Source: Pseudovirgaria hyperparasitica
Lineage: Eukaryota; Ascomycota; Dothideomycetes; Acrospermales; Acrospermaceae
Assembly: GCF_010093815.1 (NCBI RefSeq)
Contig: NW_022985568.1
Location: 247,242-311,241, forward strand
DNA: 64,000 bases
Direction: 5' to 3'
The notes below the pieces were generated by a model. That model saw only the letters and a list, made by a program, of their open reading frames with translations. It did not search any database and was not told the origin of the DNA. A program made the translations under genes and the position numbers. Below are positions 48,091 to 59,794 of the stretch, piece by piece; the stretch's first letter is position 1, and every line of letters begins with the position of its first letter.

Positions 48091-50025
48091 AAACACTCCC
48101 TGTCATGCGAGAACTGCATTACACGTTATAGACAAATCCTGTTTAGTCGTGTTTAATTCATGTAATCGCTGATAGCTACGGCAACCTCGCAGATGCTCAT
48201 GGACACACCCCTGAGGCCATAGTTGTACACCGCCAAACACTCCCACACTGGCGTCCTCTCAGATCCTGGTTTTCTCGGTACCCATATGACGGAAACAAGA
48301 CTTCTACAAGCAGGAACTAAATGAATAGAGCAAACCTCTTTCACGATCTATTGGCGTTGAGTACGGCAGTCAACTCCGGCATTTTGACACTGAGCGCATC
48401 TCACCCCTTCTTGGAGTAGTTCTCAAGAATGAGCCCGATGATTTCATGGGACAATTCGCCGCCTCCTTCCAGTAAACGCTGAAGCTATATAACACAGGCA
48501 GCTTCGCGAACTCTACCGAACACCGTAAATATATGCATAGCGTGTCAAAGAAGGAACTAGGACAGACAGCTATACGTCGGGGTTCTCGGTTTTTCCGATG
48601 CCTACTTTGGAAGCATCCGAGTTTTTGGAGTTGGCTACTTTTAATGCAAAACCGTCCGAGAAACATGCTCAGATTGCGTTCGGAACACTGCGGTTCCTCC
48701 AACATATTCTTCAGCACTGCCTTGTCTTGAAAAAGACCAGTGGATCTCTGGATATCAGATCATTTTCAGATGCTTCTTGGCATATCTTCTTCCGCTGAAT
48801 GGAAAGCACAATTGCCTGGTCAAGCAAGAGTCAATTACTGCCTGTATAATAGTACCATAGAACATCTCAATTCCAACACGTCCTGATACCTGTTTCTCAG
48901 CTCCGCTACCACACAGATTTCCCCTTTGCTCCATTCTAGTCTATCCTCATATGTAGCCTCCAGAAATCTGTTTTTTTATGTTAGACTTGTACTTATTGTT
49001 CGGAGGGCACGCAGGCTCACATGTACTGATCTCCCCCTGTATGGATGCATAGTGCAGGTCGGGTATATACCATGGTGAATAACACATATACAGACACTCA
49101 CTAGAGCCAGATTCTGCAAACTTCTCCAGATATCTATCATCTACTACTACTACTACTACTACTACAGAATAACATCCCGGTAGAAAAGATTATACCGTTC
49201 TCATTTCGATATGAACAATCGACCAATTGACTAATTGTTCCAAGCGACCCAAGCAATCCAAGCAATTCAAGTGATAAGATCAACGTGCTCTCGTCCTCTC
49301 ACCGCTCAGCCTCCTTACGGGAGTAGTAAGCAAGCGGCAAAGCAGCAAGCAGTGCTCTCGAAACAGTCCCATTTGCCCTTTGCATCTGCCTCTGCCTCTT
49401 GCCTTTTGCCTCTGCCTTTTGCCTCTGCCTTTTGCCTCTGCCTTTTGCCTCTGCCTTTTGCCTCTGCCTCTTGCCATTACCTCTTACCCTAGCCTTCCTT
49501 GGCCGTGAAAGAGAGAAAGAGAGAAAGAGAGAGAGAGAGAAAGAGAGAAAGAGAGAGAGAAAAAGAACGAACGCAAAAAAAGCCCAAAAATAAAGAAAGA
49601 CCAAAATCCCAAAAAAAAACGAAGAAAGAATCAGAGGCCAAAAAAAGGGATCAAATAAATATATATAGATAGATATATAGCTAAATACACACAACAAACC
49701 AAAACAAGACAAGACGGATATTTCCTCCCCCCTCCTAGCCCTCCTTCCTGTCCCCTTTGCCCCTCCTATTCTCTCTCCCTCTGCTTTCCTACAATATCCA
49801 TATCCAAATCCAAATCCAAATCCAAATCCAAATCCAAATCCAAAACCAAATCCAACCCCCCCTTATCATCCACTTTCTTCCCCTCTCTCTCCCCCAAACT
49901 CTTTCTCTCTTCTACATCCATCCTATTTCCATCCTAAATCGAGCAGTAAAAAGAAAGGTGAAAAAAAAAGGACAAGGAAACCGTCTTCAGCTTTAAAGCT
50001 CAGAGATACATGCGCATATGCCCAC

Positions 50026-50066
<41 letters not shown>

Positions 50067-50657
50067 CAAGGCTCCAAAAAAAGCCCCCTCGTCTTCCCTC
50101 TTCCCTTCTCCCTCCTCCTTCCCCCAATACCCCTCTCGCCACCTCTCCTCCCCTTCCATCTAGGACGGAGAAGCAAGCGCGCGAAAAAGAGAAAAGAGAG
50201 AAACCAGGAAAAAAAAAAAGAAAAACAGAAGAGGAAAACAGAACAAGAACATGTAAATGCCGCTACGTTTCCATCGTAAGAGTCGTTGTTGTTGAAAAAA
50301 AAAGATTTTTTCGCTTTTTAAAAATTACCAACTCTGCCAACCCACCCCCAAAATCCCGATCGGCCTCCACCATCCACCCAACCACCCCCTTTTTTACCAC
50401 ACGGAAAAACAATAAGATGTTCCGGATTCACCATGCTGCTAACCCACGTCGCTGAATGCTGCTGTTGGTTGTTATATTTTATTTGTTCGGCCGCCGCCGC
50501 CGCCGCCGCTTATGCATCGCAGGGTTTCGCGTAAAAAACTTCTCGCTTAAAATGTCTCGCTTTCGAAGCTATCGCGGTAACTCGGGATACTCTCTGCAAG
50601 AAAAGGCCAAGAATCAGCAAACACGCCCAGACCAAAACTATAAACAACAATAATCCC
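48091..50657. repeat. Convergent intergenic region with minisatellite and simple repeats
   Basis: 2.57 kb between two gene 3' ends. A CTA run lies at 49141-49164. A 13-nt minisatellite (CCTCTGCCTTTTG-type units) spans about 49380-49485. GA-rich runs follow at 49508-49562, an AATCCA hexamer array of about nine copies at 49795-49856, and a CA run at about 50034-50063, followed by polypyrimidine and polypurine stretches and short A runs. The final frame near 50550-50653 (+) ends just before the facing stop codon and shows no family match. Confidence 0.65.
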
Positions 50658-53600
50658 CTAGCGCAAGAACCTTCTCATAAAGGACTTACCAGCATCTGCT
50701 TCCCTTGCGCTTACTGGCTTCCTCCGTACCGTGCCAATGTTGGCAGCAGGTGTGTTGCCGCTTCCACTCGTGGCGCCTTGGCCGCTTGTCGTCCTCATCG
50801 GGCGTGGCCCCGTGATTTTGCGCGATGGCGAGCTCATGCCTTGGCTCTTGTGTAGACTGGGGCTGGGCGTGAGGACTTGTCTGTCCGTTTCCAGGCTGTA
50901 CCTGACCTCCTGGATGGGCTCAAGCGGTGCGAGATGGCCCTGTGAGTACGGTGATGAGTAGCCTTCGTAACTGCTGCCATACGAACGGCTCGGTGCCGAT
51001 TGCTCGACTGACACCTTTGGTGCGATTGCTGATTGCTGCTGCTGCTTTGAAGGTGCCTGAGCTTGTTCGCTTGCCGAATGTCCGCTGTATCCGCCTTCGG
51101 AATCGATCGGGCTTAGACTGCGGCCATGGGTGTATCTTTCTGAGCCGCCGCTCAAGCGATTGTTACGCCCTAGCACAAGGCTAGGATTTGACCCCCACTG
51201 ATCAAACTTGTTGTCAAATTCGTCATCTTGTCCGTGTTCGGACCTGGGAGACAGCGGCATGTTGCCAAAAGAGACAGCTTGGTTCTCCAGATGTCCAGTA
51301 CGACGATGCGTCGGACCAGGACGAGGCTGCGGATGTTCGAGATTGAGTGAATTGCGATGAGCTTTGTACTTGGGATCATCATAATCCTCTTCAGGTATCA
51401 ACGGTGAAGGAGATCTGCCTTGGCTGCCGCCAAGACTTCGCGCTTGACCTTCACCGAGAGTAGACTTTGAACGTAGGCGGTCATCGGGGTTCATTCGATA
51501 GTCATCATCATCATCATAAAAGTTCAGATCAGCCTGAGATCCAGACCGAGAATGATCAGAGTATATTTGACTCTTGCGATCTATACTGTTCCGCTCTGGG
51601 GCAGTAGACGTCGTCGTCTTGGACCATCGTGAGATCTTGGGTATACCAAAGATTGATGATGAGCCGGATTTGTGTTTCCGTTTCGGTGTGTTCTCTTGGC
51701 TTTGCGCTGCAAACTGACCTGATGCTTGTGTTGGCGGACTGTTCTCGTGGATCTGCGCACGCCGGACTTCTTGAGTTGGGGTAAGAAGTCGTTCGTTGTT
51801 CTCGAACCCGACATCCAAGGCACGAGCCTCGTGCTCGTCAAGAGTGTCCTCATCGCCCTCGAGTACAGTGCTAATGCGGTGCTCGGACCCGCGGCGCCCA
51901 TCATAGCCAGAATGCATGGCACCGCCGGATTGTCGCAACGATGAAGGATTTGACAAGTATCCTGAATGATTTGGCGTTGACGACGTACCGGCCTGTCCGT
52001 CAGGCTCATATCCTGCGTCGCCACTAGCTCTAAGGTTCTCGTAGGACGTGAGACTGTGAGATTGACTCCTGATTTGAGTAAGCTGAGGCTGAGAGGCCGT
52101 CTGCATCTCCTTTAATCCTTCAACTTCGCCCAACAATTGCACTAGCATATTCTCGATGTTAGCCATGTCGTTGGTGCTCTTCGCGCTGAGACCTTTCAGG
52201 GCCCGCCTGAAAACATTGCGCCTCTTGGTCGGAAGATCCTCTGATCCATCATCTGTAGAAGCCTGTCGAGGTATGCGAGGAGATCCAAGCGGTTGTGGGC
52301 GAGGACCTTGCAGGATTTTCTGCTCGATACCCACTGCTTTTTGATTGGTGTTTTGCATGAGGGCAGCATCTTGTACCGCAATAAAACGTTTCATATCCTC
52401 GAATTGGTTGCGCATCTCGGCTGCACTGCGCACAAGCGTGACAAGGATCTCAGTATCGCGAGCATTACGTTGAGCATCTCGCACTGTGAGATGATCCATG
52501 AGGGCGACCACGTCCTTAGATTGGATTCTGTCCATGCCCCGACCCGTGGCACTGTCGTAAAGTGGGGACTCCATTCCGTGAGAATTCATACTCACATGTC
52601 TACCGTGCTTGCCAGTCGTGGCGGGACCGAAAGGATCGTCGGCAGCGATGTCAGGAGTGTATTGGCCTCCTTGTCTCGCGTCTGCATAGTAGTCCCGGAC
52701 CTGAGAATCGGGCGTGATGGCACCAGCGTGAGCGGCAGAAATATAGCCTTCATCAAGTCGTAGACTTTGCGGACTGAAAGGATTCTTTGGGTGTGCTGTG
52801 GGTTCATCATCATAATCGTCCTCCACGCGAGCATTGTACTCATCCTCCAGAGAAGGTTCATAGTTTTGCTGATCTGGAGAATGTTGGTCCTGGTCTCTTT
52901 GGATCCGAGCAGCGGCGGCCGCGGCAATACCTGCAGCAGTCGCAGCACCGGCACCAGCAAGAAGCGTTTTCCCTTGCCCATCGAACTGGTCGATATCCTT
53001 TCCTTGGGAAGCGTTGCCTTTCAACGGCGTCACCTCGAGAGGCCAATGAGCCCTATCGCCTCCATAGTGCTCGCCGCCTAGTGGCCCTTGTATGATTGAC
53101 GGATTAGTAGTAACCTCGGACTGCTCGTCACTATCGAAACCGTGGCCTATCTCAGGCATAGGGTCATGAGCCAGTGGGAGCGCATTTGCAGAAAAATCGA
53201 TAGGTTCTTCCTGCTCCTCGTGGGCGGAGTGATTGACACTCTGTTGCGGAGAGTTGTGGGAATTATGCTGCGAGTTCGACTTTGATGAAGACAAAGATCG
53301 CGCTGCTTGCTCCTTCAAGGTGCTCCATCTCTCCTTTGTAGGACTCAGTCGACTGGACGGATCTGCTTCTCTCGTAGTTTGGGGAGATGGCAATTCTTTG
53401 GCGAGCTGATCCTCATAGGTAGAATACGCAGAAAAATGACTCTTCTTCTGAGGGCTCATTTCTGACGACTGCCCGCTGACATTCGATGGCTCGTGTAGGG
53501 ACGCGACAGCAGATTCAACGGCAACTGGAGTGCGCACGTACTCTGGAATCGCACCCACTCCTCGAATGTCCTGGCCAGCAGTCATCCTATCCATGAAAGG

Positions 53601-55949
53601 ACCGTCGACACTGTCGTCAGTGTATCCGGTATTTCGTTTATAGCTCGTAGGTGATTCGCCTGCCTCTTCAAGCTCTCGCCGATATCGTTCATTTTCCTCA
53701 TGGTTTACTTGAAAGAATTCATCGGCCTCCTTTCCAGGTGTTCCATGGTCGCCGCGATCCCCTAGGATCATACTTGGAGTCTCCAGGGTGACTGCCTTGG
53801 GTCGTTCTTTAGCACGTGGCATCTTATAGCTCGGAGTTGAGGTCGCAGAATTCATAGACATATTTGAGTGTTTCCTGTCATAGCCTCTCCCGAGGGACGA
53901 TACAGATAAAGGACTGCGAGGCGAGTCAACATACTCGCGTCGACCGCCTTGAACGTGTTCCTCTCTATAGCTGGCATCGCTTTGTACAGGACTGACTTCC
54001 CTCGTTGGAGTATACTGAGTGTAGTCGCGATTGATATCCTGCTTTTCTGTAGCATGAGATAGTGTTACAGCCCCAGTAACTCCTGCAGCAGTAATTGCGG
54101 CAGTCTTTGATCCGGACAAGCTCCGATCGCTTTTGGCACTCCTTGGTAGACTTCCCAGGGAACGATTGCTGTGCTGGCTATATAAACCCCTCGAGAGAGC
54201 GGCAGGAGTTCTTGTTGGTGTCTGAGGATCTGGAGATGTGACAGCGCCGGCTGAGCCACGAGAGACTTCGCGGACAGGCGTGTGCTCCCCTTGCGAAGAC
54301 ACTGAACGACGACGACGCTCGGTGCCTGACGACATAATCGAATCCCGGGTAACCTCAGAACCGTGCAGAGTGCTTTGCATGGGCATTGGAGGTATGTGTT
54401 CATCTCGTTCGGTCCGGCCAACACTCTCAGAGATGCTCGCGCTTCTGCTTCGACTACTGCTACGATGCTTTCTGTGGTGCTTGCGGTCGACACTTTCTTT
54501 GGAGTCATGATGTTTCAGCGCGGCAGCTGTCAGACCAGCACCTATCAGACCAGCTGCTGCGACCTCACCCTTGGATCGGTGCCGGCTGCCACTGCTCTTC
54601 CTACTCTCTGACCGTGATTCTGGTCGCGAATCGCTGGAATCACGACTTGATCTTCTGTGCTTCCTGCCTTTGATAGAATCGCTAGAGAGCACTACGCCAG
54701 GATCATCACCATCTCGGTTGAGCACAACCTTAGGCCTCGATTTAGACATGTCCGGAGCGCTGGCATGCTTTGACACGCGGCGTTTGAGCTCATCTCGGGA
54801 GCTGTACGATCCAACCGAATCTCGTGCAGCCGCCTTCTCGAACTTATCTCTGTTCTTCTGCGTCTTTTGTTCCTCCTTCAGGGCGTTCAGCTCGGGCAAG
54901 ATCAATCTTCGTATAGCGTCTTCGACGGTTTGTAAAAGCTTTGGATTGTTGATCGAGGACGCTGCCGATACGCCAGATCGCATTGATATGGATTCTCCAG
55001 ATTTGCGATTCGCATTCGAAGACACAAGGCTCGACTCGGCACTGCCACTTAAGTCGTCGCCTTTGTGAGACCTACCAGTTCTTCGTGGCGAACTGACGCC
55101 TCCGGCTGCGACATCATCTCTGCTTGACTTTCGTCTGCTGGAAGCCTTGACGTCTTTTGTCACATTCATAGACTCTGCAGGTTTCGCAGTCAACTTCTCC
55201 ATGACCTTCTGTGTGATGCGCTCGCGACTCAGACTCCTACTACGCTTACGATCTGGCGCTTTCAATGAGTCCTTGATGATGACCTCTTCCTTCTCTAGGT
55301 CACGCTCCAAGCTCTGGCTCCGCCTGCGAGTGATTATGGGAACGAGTGGTCCGTCCAGAGTGCTGTCCGGTGGCATGGATGATATGGCTGAATCTGTAGG
55401 TAGTCGGTGACTCGCAGAAATATCCGACTGCGAGAGATCGCTTGCGTTCTGCAAGACTTCCACCTCTACCGGCGGCCGATCCGAAATAGCAGATTCGCCC
55501 GAATAAGAAAGTTCAGTCGCCTCCCCAGCCTTCTCGTCGGCAGCCTTGTTGCCTAAGGATATGCGCCTCGTATACGAAGGCTTCCTGTCTTTCCCAAGCT
55601 CTGTGACGCGTAGCTGATCACTTGCGGTTCTTGATCTCTTGTGCGAAGAAGGAGTCACCCGGACCCGGACGCTCGGTCGTGAATGAACCTTGTCCCCTGT
55701 TTTTGCGGCTTCGAAATATTCGATTAGAAGGGATGTCTGGGAGTGATTTGTATGTTTTGTGAGCGCTCCGTCCTTGTGTCGTTTTGTTGCGATTGTTACC
55801 GGACTGCCGTCCTCGGGTATGGAATATGAAGTCTTGTCTGTGGCACGAGATAGATCTGTAGCTAGGTCGTCGGTAGTGTTGTTTCCGTTATCGACGGAAC
55901 TGAGGTCTGTGGGAGCTGGTAAGGGAGGTTTGCGCGTGTCTACGCCCAT
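50658..55949 (-). CDS. Very large disordered Ser/Arg-rich protein of 1763 residues
   Basis: One uninterrupted frame from the ATG at 55947-55949 to the stop at 50658; no intron is required. Most of it is low-complexity and rich in Ser, Arg, Asp, Pro and Gly. Candidate folded parts are helical: about 335-377 (TVEDAIRRLILPELNALKEE), about 1144-1205 (DHLTVRDAQRNARDTEILVT onward) and about 1242-1285 (RRNVFRRALKGLSAKSTNDM then EVEGLKEMQ). Three Gly/Ala-rich hydrophobic segments stand at about 463-479, 616-632 and 996-1015, each flanked by charged residues. PSVRVRVTPS and SYTRRISLG near the N-terminus look conserved across filamentous ascomycetes, from memory. The C-terminus ends in a basic FMRRFLR. 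I do not recognise a named family; a scaffold, perhaps at a membrane or septum, is only a guess. Confidence 0.82.
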   Translation of the reverse strand: MGVDTRKPPLPAPTDLSSVDNGNNTTDDLATDLSRATDKTSYSIPEDGSPVTIATKRHKDGALTKHTNHSQTSLLIEYFEAAKTGDKVHSRPSVRVRVTPSSHKRSRTASDQLRVTELGKDRKPSYTRRISLGNKAADEKAGEATELSYSGESAISDRPPVEVEVLQNASDLSQSDISASHRLPTDSAISSMPPDSTLDGPLVPIITRRRSQSLERDLEKEEVIIKDSLKAPDRKRSRSLSRERITQKVMEKLTAKPAESMNVTKDVKASSRRKSSRDDVAAGGVSSPRRTGRSHKGDDLSGSAESSLVSSNANRKSGESISMRSGVSAASSINNPKLLQTVEDAIRRLILPELNALKEEQKTQKNRDKFEKAAARDSVGSYSSRDELKRRVSKHASAPDMSKSRPKVVLNRDGDDPGVVLSSDSIKGRKHRRSSRDSSDSRPESRSESRKSSGSRHRSKGEVAAAGLIGAGLTAAALKHHDSKESVDRKHHRKHRSSSRSRSASISESVGRTERDEHIPPMPMQSTLHGSEVTRDSIMSSGTERRRRSVSSQGEHTPVREVSRGSAGAVTSPDPQTPTRTPAALSRGLYSQHSNRSLGSLPRSAKSDRSLSGSKTAAITAAGVTGAVTLSHATEKQDINRDYTQYTPTREVSPVQSDASYREEHVQGGRREYVDSPRSPLSVSSLGRGYDRKHSNMSMNSATSTPSYKMPRAKERPKAVTLETPSMILGDRGDHGTPGKEADEFFQVNHEENERYRRELEEAGESPTSYKRNTGYTDDSVDGPFMDRMTAGQDIRGVGAIPEYVRTPVAVESAVASLHEPSNVSGQSSEMSPQKKSHFSAYSTYEDQLAKELPSPQTTREADPSSRLSPTKERWSTLKEQAARSLSSSKSNSQHNSHNSPQQSVNHSAHEEQEEPIDFSANALPLAHDPMPEIGHGFDSDEQSEVTTNPSIIQGPLGGEHYGGDRAHWPLEVTPLKGNASQGKDIDQFDGQGKTLLAGAGAATAAGIAAAAAARIQRDQDQHSPDQQNYEPSLEDEYNARVEDDYDDEPTAHPKNPFSPQSLRLDEGYISAAHAGAITPDSQVRDYYADARQGGQYTPDIAADDPFGPATTGKHGRHVSMNSHGMESPLYDSATGRGMDRIQSKDVVALMDHLTVRDAQRNARDTEILVTLVRSAAEMRNQFEDMKRFIAVQDAALMQNTNQKAVGIEQKILQGPRPQPLGSPRIPRQASTDDGSEDLPTKRRNVFRRALKGLSAKSTNDMANIENMLVQLLGEVEGLKEMQTASQPQLTQIRSQSHSLTSYENLRASGDAGYEPDGQAGTSSTPNHSGYLSNPSSLRQSGGAMHSGYDGRRGSEHRISTVLEGDEDTLDEHEARALDVGFENNERLLTPTQEVRRAQIHENSPPTQASGQFAAQSQENTPKRKHKSGSSSIFGIPKISRWSKTTTSTAPERNSIDRKSQIYSDHSRSGSQADLNFYDDDDDYRMNPDDRLRSKSTLGEGQARSLGGSQGRSPSPLIPEEDYDDPKYKAHRNSLNLEHPQPRPGPTHRRTGHLENQAVSFGNMPLSPRSEHGQDDEFDNKFDQWGSNPSLVLGRNNRLSGGSERYTHGRSLSPIDSEGGYSGHSASEQAQAPSKQQQQSAIAPKVSVEQSAPSRSYGSSYEGYSSPYSQGHLAPLEPIQEVRYSLETDRQVLTPSPSLHKSQGMSSPSRKITGPRPMRTTSGQGATSGSGNTPAANIGTVRRKPVSAREADAGKSFMRRFLR

Positions 55950-57959
55950 CGTGAGGTTTGGCGCAAGATGTCAGAGGAGAGTGGCGCTCGAGCACATGGA
56001 TGGCAGGTAGTGAAGTGGTATGAGAGGTTCTATGGCGGCGGCAATGCGGAAAGTCGCGGGATCGAGAGTGGTAGATTCAGAGCAGGCTGTCAGAGATATG
56101 AAGCTATGTTGCTGTAGCTGAAGTGGTATCGTTCTCGAGATTTGCAATTCTCCACTGTGGAGGGATGTGCACGGATGGCGGAGACAATCGCCTTTAAGCC
56201 GCAGACTCAACGACAACACACAGCTCCCGCCTCAACACCAGCAGAACAGAGAGCAATGTTGGTGAAGAAGACTAGAGCATTTTCGTGTGATTTATGAGCA
56301 GAGCTAGCTTGCGACCTTCACAGAGGGATGTTCGCAGGGAGCAGATGTCGAGGTAATAGTGGGTTGTTGATATGGTGCTCGGTCGGTGCAGGCTGCGGTC
56401 ACGATGCCGGGTTGCGAACAAAGGCCCTATCGTCGGAGAATTGGATGAAAACGGCTAACGGCGATAGCTGAGCACGCTTTTGTGTGGGATGCTGGGACCG
56501 GTGGATATAGGGATAAGAGAATGCAGGATCGCAGCAGAAGTATTTGGGCGAAAATGATGCAAAAAGTAAAAGGTCGAGCGACAAACAACAAAAGTCGGGG
56601 GACAGTAGAGGGCAGACGGGGAGGAAGGGCACTAATTCCTGGGCAACAGGGCACTTGTTGCTTGAGAGAGCGAGCAGTGTAGGGACTTGCAGGACTTGCT
56701 GAGTGATGGATGGAGCTGTGTGGGTCGACAACAATGCGCGCTTGGACCTGGCTCGGTGGGCAGCGGGCTGGGGCACAGCGATCAAAGAGCGATCAAGCGA
56801 TCAGACTTCGGATTCAGTAGTTAATTAGTTCATGGCTATTATGTCAAAGTAAGCGCAGCACAGCAGTATAATCGGTAATATAGAAAGTGATATAGAAGTC
56901 CGTAACCAATGGAATGAATCAACAGCTGTAGTACGAGAATATACACTCAGATGTCTGCTTCCCAGCCTCAGCCCCAGCCACCCTACCCGCACCGCCACAG
57001 ATGGAGCTGCGGTTGCTCGGGCGGCCGTACCACAGTTTTTTGCTATATCATACTATTATAGTGTCTACAAAATATCACCAATCTATAGCCATGTCCACAC
57101 ATCTGTCTGAGCCATGGATCGTCGACATTCTCTCACCGGCAGCATCAAAGGCTCATACATGCTTGCACTTTTATGTCTTGAGATCTTGATTCCGCCGTTC
57201 TGTTGCCTTACGAGAGAGACCCTTGCTCCGAGAGCAATGCATGCCAGCAATGCACCTCTTCTTGACGCCATACTCGACGCCTATTGGATCGTGATGCTTG
57301 GTCTATCCATGTCTTGAAATGGAGGTGCTGCTTGATCAAGATTTCCCTTTGCTGACTTCGCTTGACCGCTCCTATTATGTACCATCAACCACACGCTGCC
57401 CAAGGTGGTGTGCTATGGATATCAGTAGCAGATGTCTAGAGCAATTTGCATTTCGCATCGCATCATCTCACCTCTCCATACTTAATGGGTGCAGCAGCAT
57501 ACATGAATCACAGTAGTAGACTCGTACTTCCCCAAACATCTCCGTTTCTAGGCCAACCTTTCATCTAGCCTCGCGCCTTAAGCCTTGAGGGAAAGGGCCG
57601 TATCGCCGGCCGCTGGGCTGAGTGCTGAACATGCTTAAGCGCGACTTTTTGGGGGTGCGTGGCCTGTCATTGGCCAGCCTGCCCATCCACCACAACTTGA
57701 CAACTCATCAAAAGACAATCTCGAGCTTTGCACTGTGCGCGGAAAACCTATGGTGCACCGCCTACGCGCGCCCGTCACACCGTTGAACAACATCTAACTA
57801 TCGGAAGAAGCCCAGAAGGACAAAAGTCCACCTGAACCAATCACAGATACAATGTCCGGTGGCCATGAAGAAAACAAAATCTTTTTTTGTGCCGACTTGC
57901 GCCAACGCTACTGAATTGTTCCTCCGTCTCCGGCCAGAACGAATCTATCCCACGTCCTA
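55950..57959. other. Upstream region of the large disordered-protein gene / 3' region of HAS1
   Basis: 2 kb containing only short frames without family features. The first 800 bases or so are probably promoter and leader for the large minus-strand gene. No repeat or RNA gene was recognised. Confidence 0.5.
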
Positions 57960-59794
57960 TTAGTCCCTCTCTCCCTCAAACCGTTTCTTTCCAAATTTCT
58001 TCACCTGTTTAGGCTGACTGCCATATGCTCTCCTGCCCTCTTGCTTGTTTCGGCTCATGCTTGCTCCGAGCTGGATATCTACCCGTGGCGGTGTCGAGAA
58101 ACCAAAGGACTTTGCCACTTTCACCAAATCAAGCTTTGATATGTCGAACACTGACCGCAGGCTGTGTGATGCGTACGCGTGCAAATATGACCGATATCCG
58201 TCTTTGGCAGACTATCCCTCACGTTAGTTCAAGCCAAGGTGTGGCAAGCATGCGATATTCCATACCTGGTTCAAATAGTAATTCTTGCTAATCAGATCCT
58301 CAAGTCCTTTCTGGATGTTGATGATTTTTTTCGGCGGCAGCTCGAACTCAACGAGTGGAACACGCTCGTCCTTCAATATCTTCAAGAAGCCCACCTCCGA
58401 GGGCAAAAGGAACATAAGGCTTCGTCCCTTGCCGTTTGCGCCTCTGGCTGTGCGGCCAACACGGTGAATGTAGTCGCGGGGATCGTCTGGAGGATCGAAT
58501 TGAATGATCCAGTCGACGGCTGGAATGTCGAGGCCTCGAGCAGCCACGTCTGTGCATATCAGTGTCCCGTGATCAGTGTTGCAGAACTCAAAGAAGGTAT
58601 TTGTCCGCTTTTGTTGCTTGAGCTTCCCGTGTAGGTCCAATACCGGCAGATCAATGTAATTGAGAAGTTCGGCGTAAAACTTGACCGAATTACAACTGCT
58701 GAAGAAGACAATGATCTTCTTTTTCTGATGCTTCTTCAAGAACGAAAACAGCAAGCGGAAGCGGTTGTCCGAGTCGCAAAGAATGTAGCCTTGCTCTAGA
58801 CCTTCGACTGTGCTGTGCTCTTTCCGATGATCCACATTGATGTATAATGGGCCAGGTCGAAGTGATATGCGCGCGAGATCCTCGACTTTCGTCGTTTGCG
58901 TTGCTGAGAACAACATGGTCTGCCGTTCCTCCTTTGGTAGAATTTTGACAATCTGCCGCATTTCGTCTTCGAAACCAACGTCCAAGATGCGGTCTGCCTC
59001 ATCTATGACCAATGCGCGGATATTCTTGAAGACAAAGCCAGGTGTGTTTTGCAGGTGATCCAAAAGTCGTCCGGGCGTGGCGATGAGAAGGTTGATACCT
59101 TTACCGAGCTTCTCAACTTCCGCTCTGCGATTTGCGCCGCCCATAACTATGCCGAATGTTTGTGAGTGCTTCTCCATCAACTCGCGGGCTACACCAAAAA
59201 TCTGAAGCGCCAACTCTCGAGTAGGCGAGACAACAATCACACCGGTACCTGTACCAGATTAGTATTTCCTCTGAGGTAGAAAAGGTACAGAAGCTTACCA
59301 TTGCGTGGCTTGAACCTGAGAGAACTCAGCATTTCCACTGCAGGAATCAAAAAAGCCAGAGTCTTTCCCGAGCCTGTTTTCGCGGCACCCAGCACATCTT
59401 TGCCCGCTAACAGGGGCGGGATACCTCGCTGCTGTATCTCTGTCAACTTCTCAAACCCCATCTCTTGAATGGCTTCCATGGTCTTTGCTGACAGACCAAG
59501 CTCGTCAAATTTCTGAGGTTCGGCACTTATTGCAGGCAAGGACGCAACGGAAGGCAATTCTGGTATTGGGATTGTCTCAGCCTCCTCCTCGCCGGCGTCG
59601 TTGAAATGCACCGGAGCATTCTCAGCTCCAGTGTCAGAACCACCCATATCTGCTTCACTTGTTCTCGCCTTCTTTCGTGGAAGAATGGGCACGTCTGCCA
59701 CTGCGGTCGGCGCAGTCTCTTGCGAGTCGCCATTGTGAGACTTGGATTGATGCTTTCGCTTCCTCTTTTTCGACTCGGTTTCTATGGGAGGCAT
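57960..59794 (-). CDS. HAS1: DEAD-box ATP-dependent RNA helicase Has1 (ribosome biogenesis)
   Basis: Nucleolar helicase required for 40S and 60S subunit assembly, including release of U14 snoRNA from pre-rRNA. Three exons, 59794-59299, 59248-58266 and 58211-57960, give 576 residues. The first 100 residues are charged and disordered, with [10 protein letters not shown] as a probable nuclear signal. Motifs: the Q-motif region [51 protein letters not shown] at about 248-251, [23 protein letters not shown] and HRVGRTARG. The Has1-specific C-terminus [38 protein letters not shown] and [14 protein letters not shown] is restored by the 54-bp second intron. A CACGTG box lies about 145 bp upstream. 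Confidence 0.95.
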
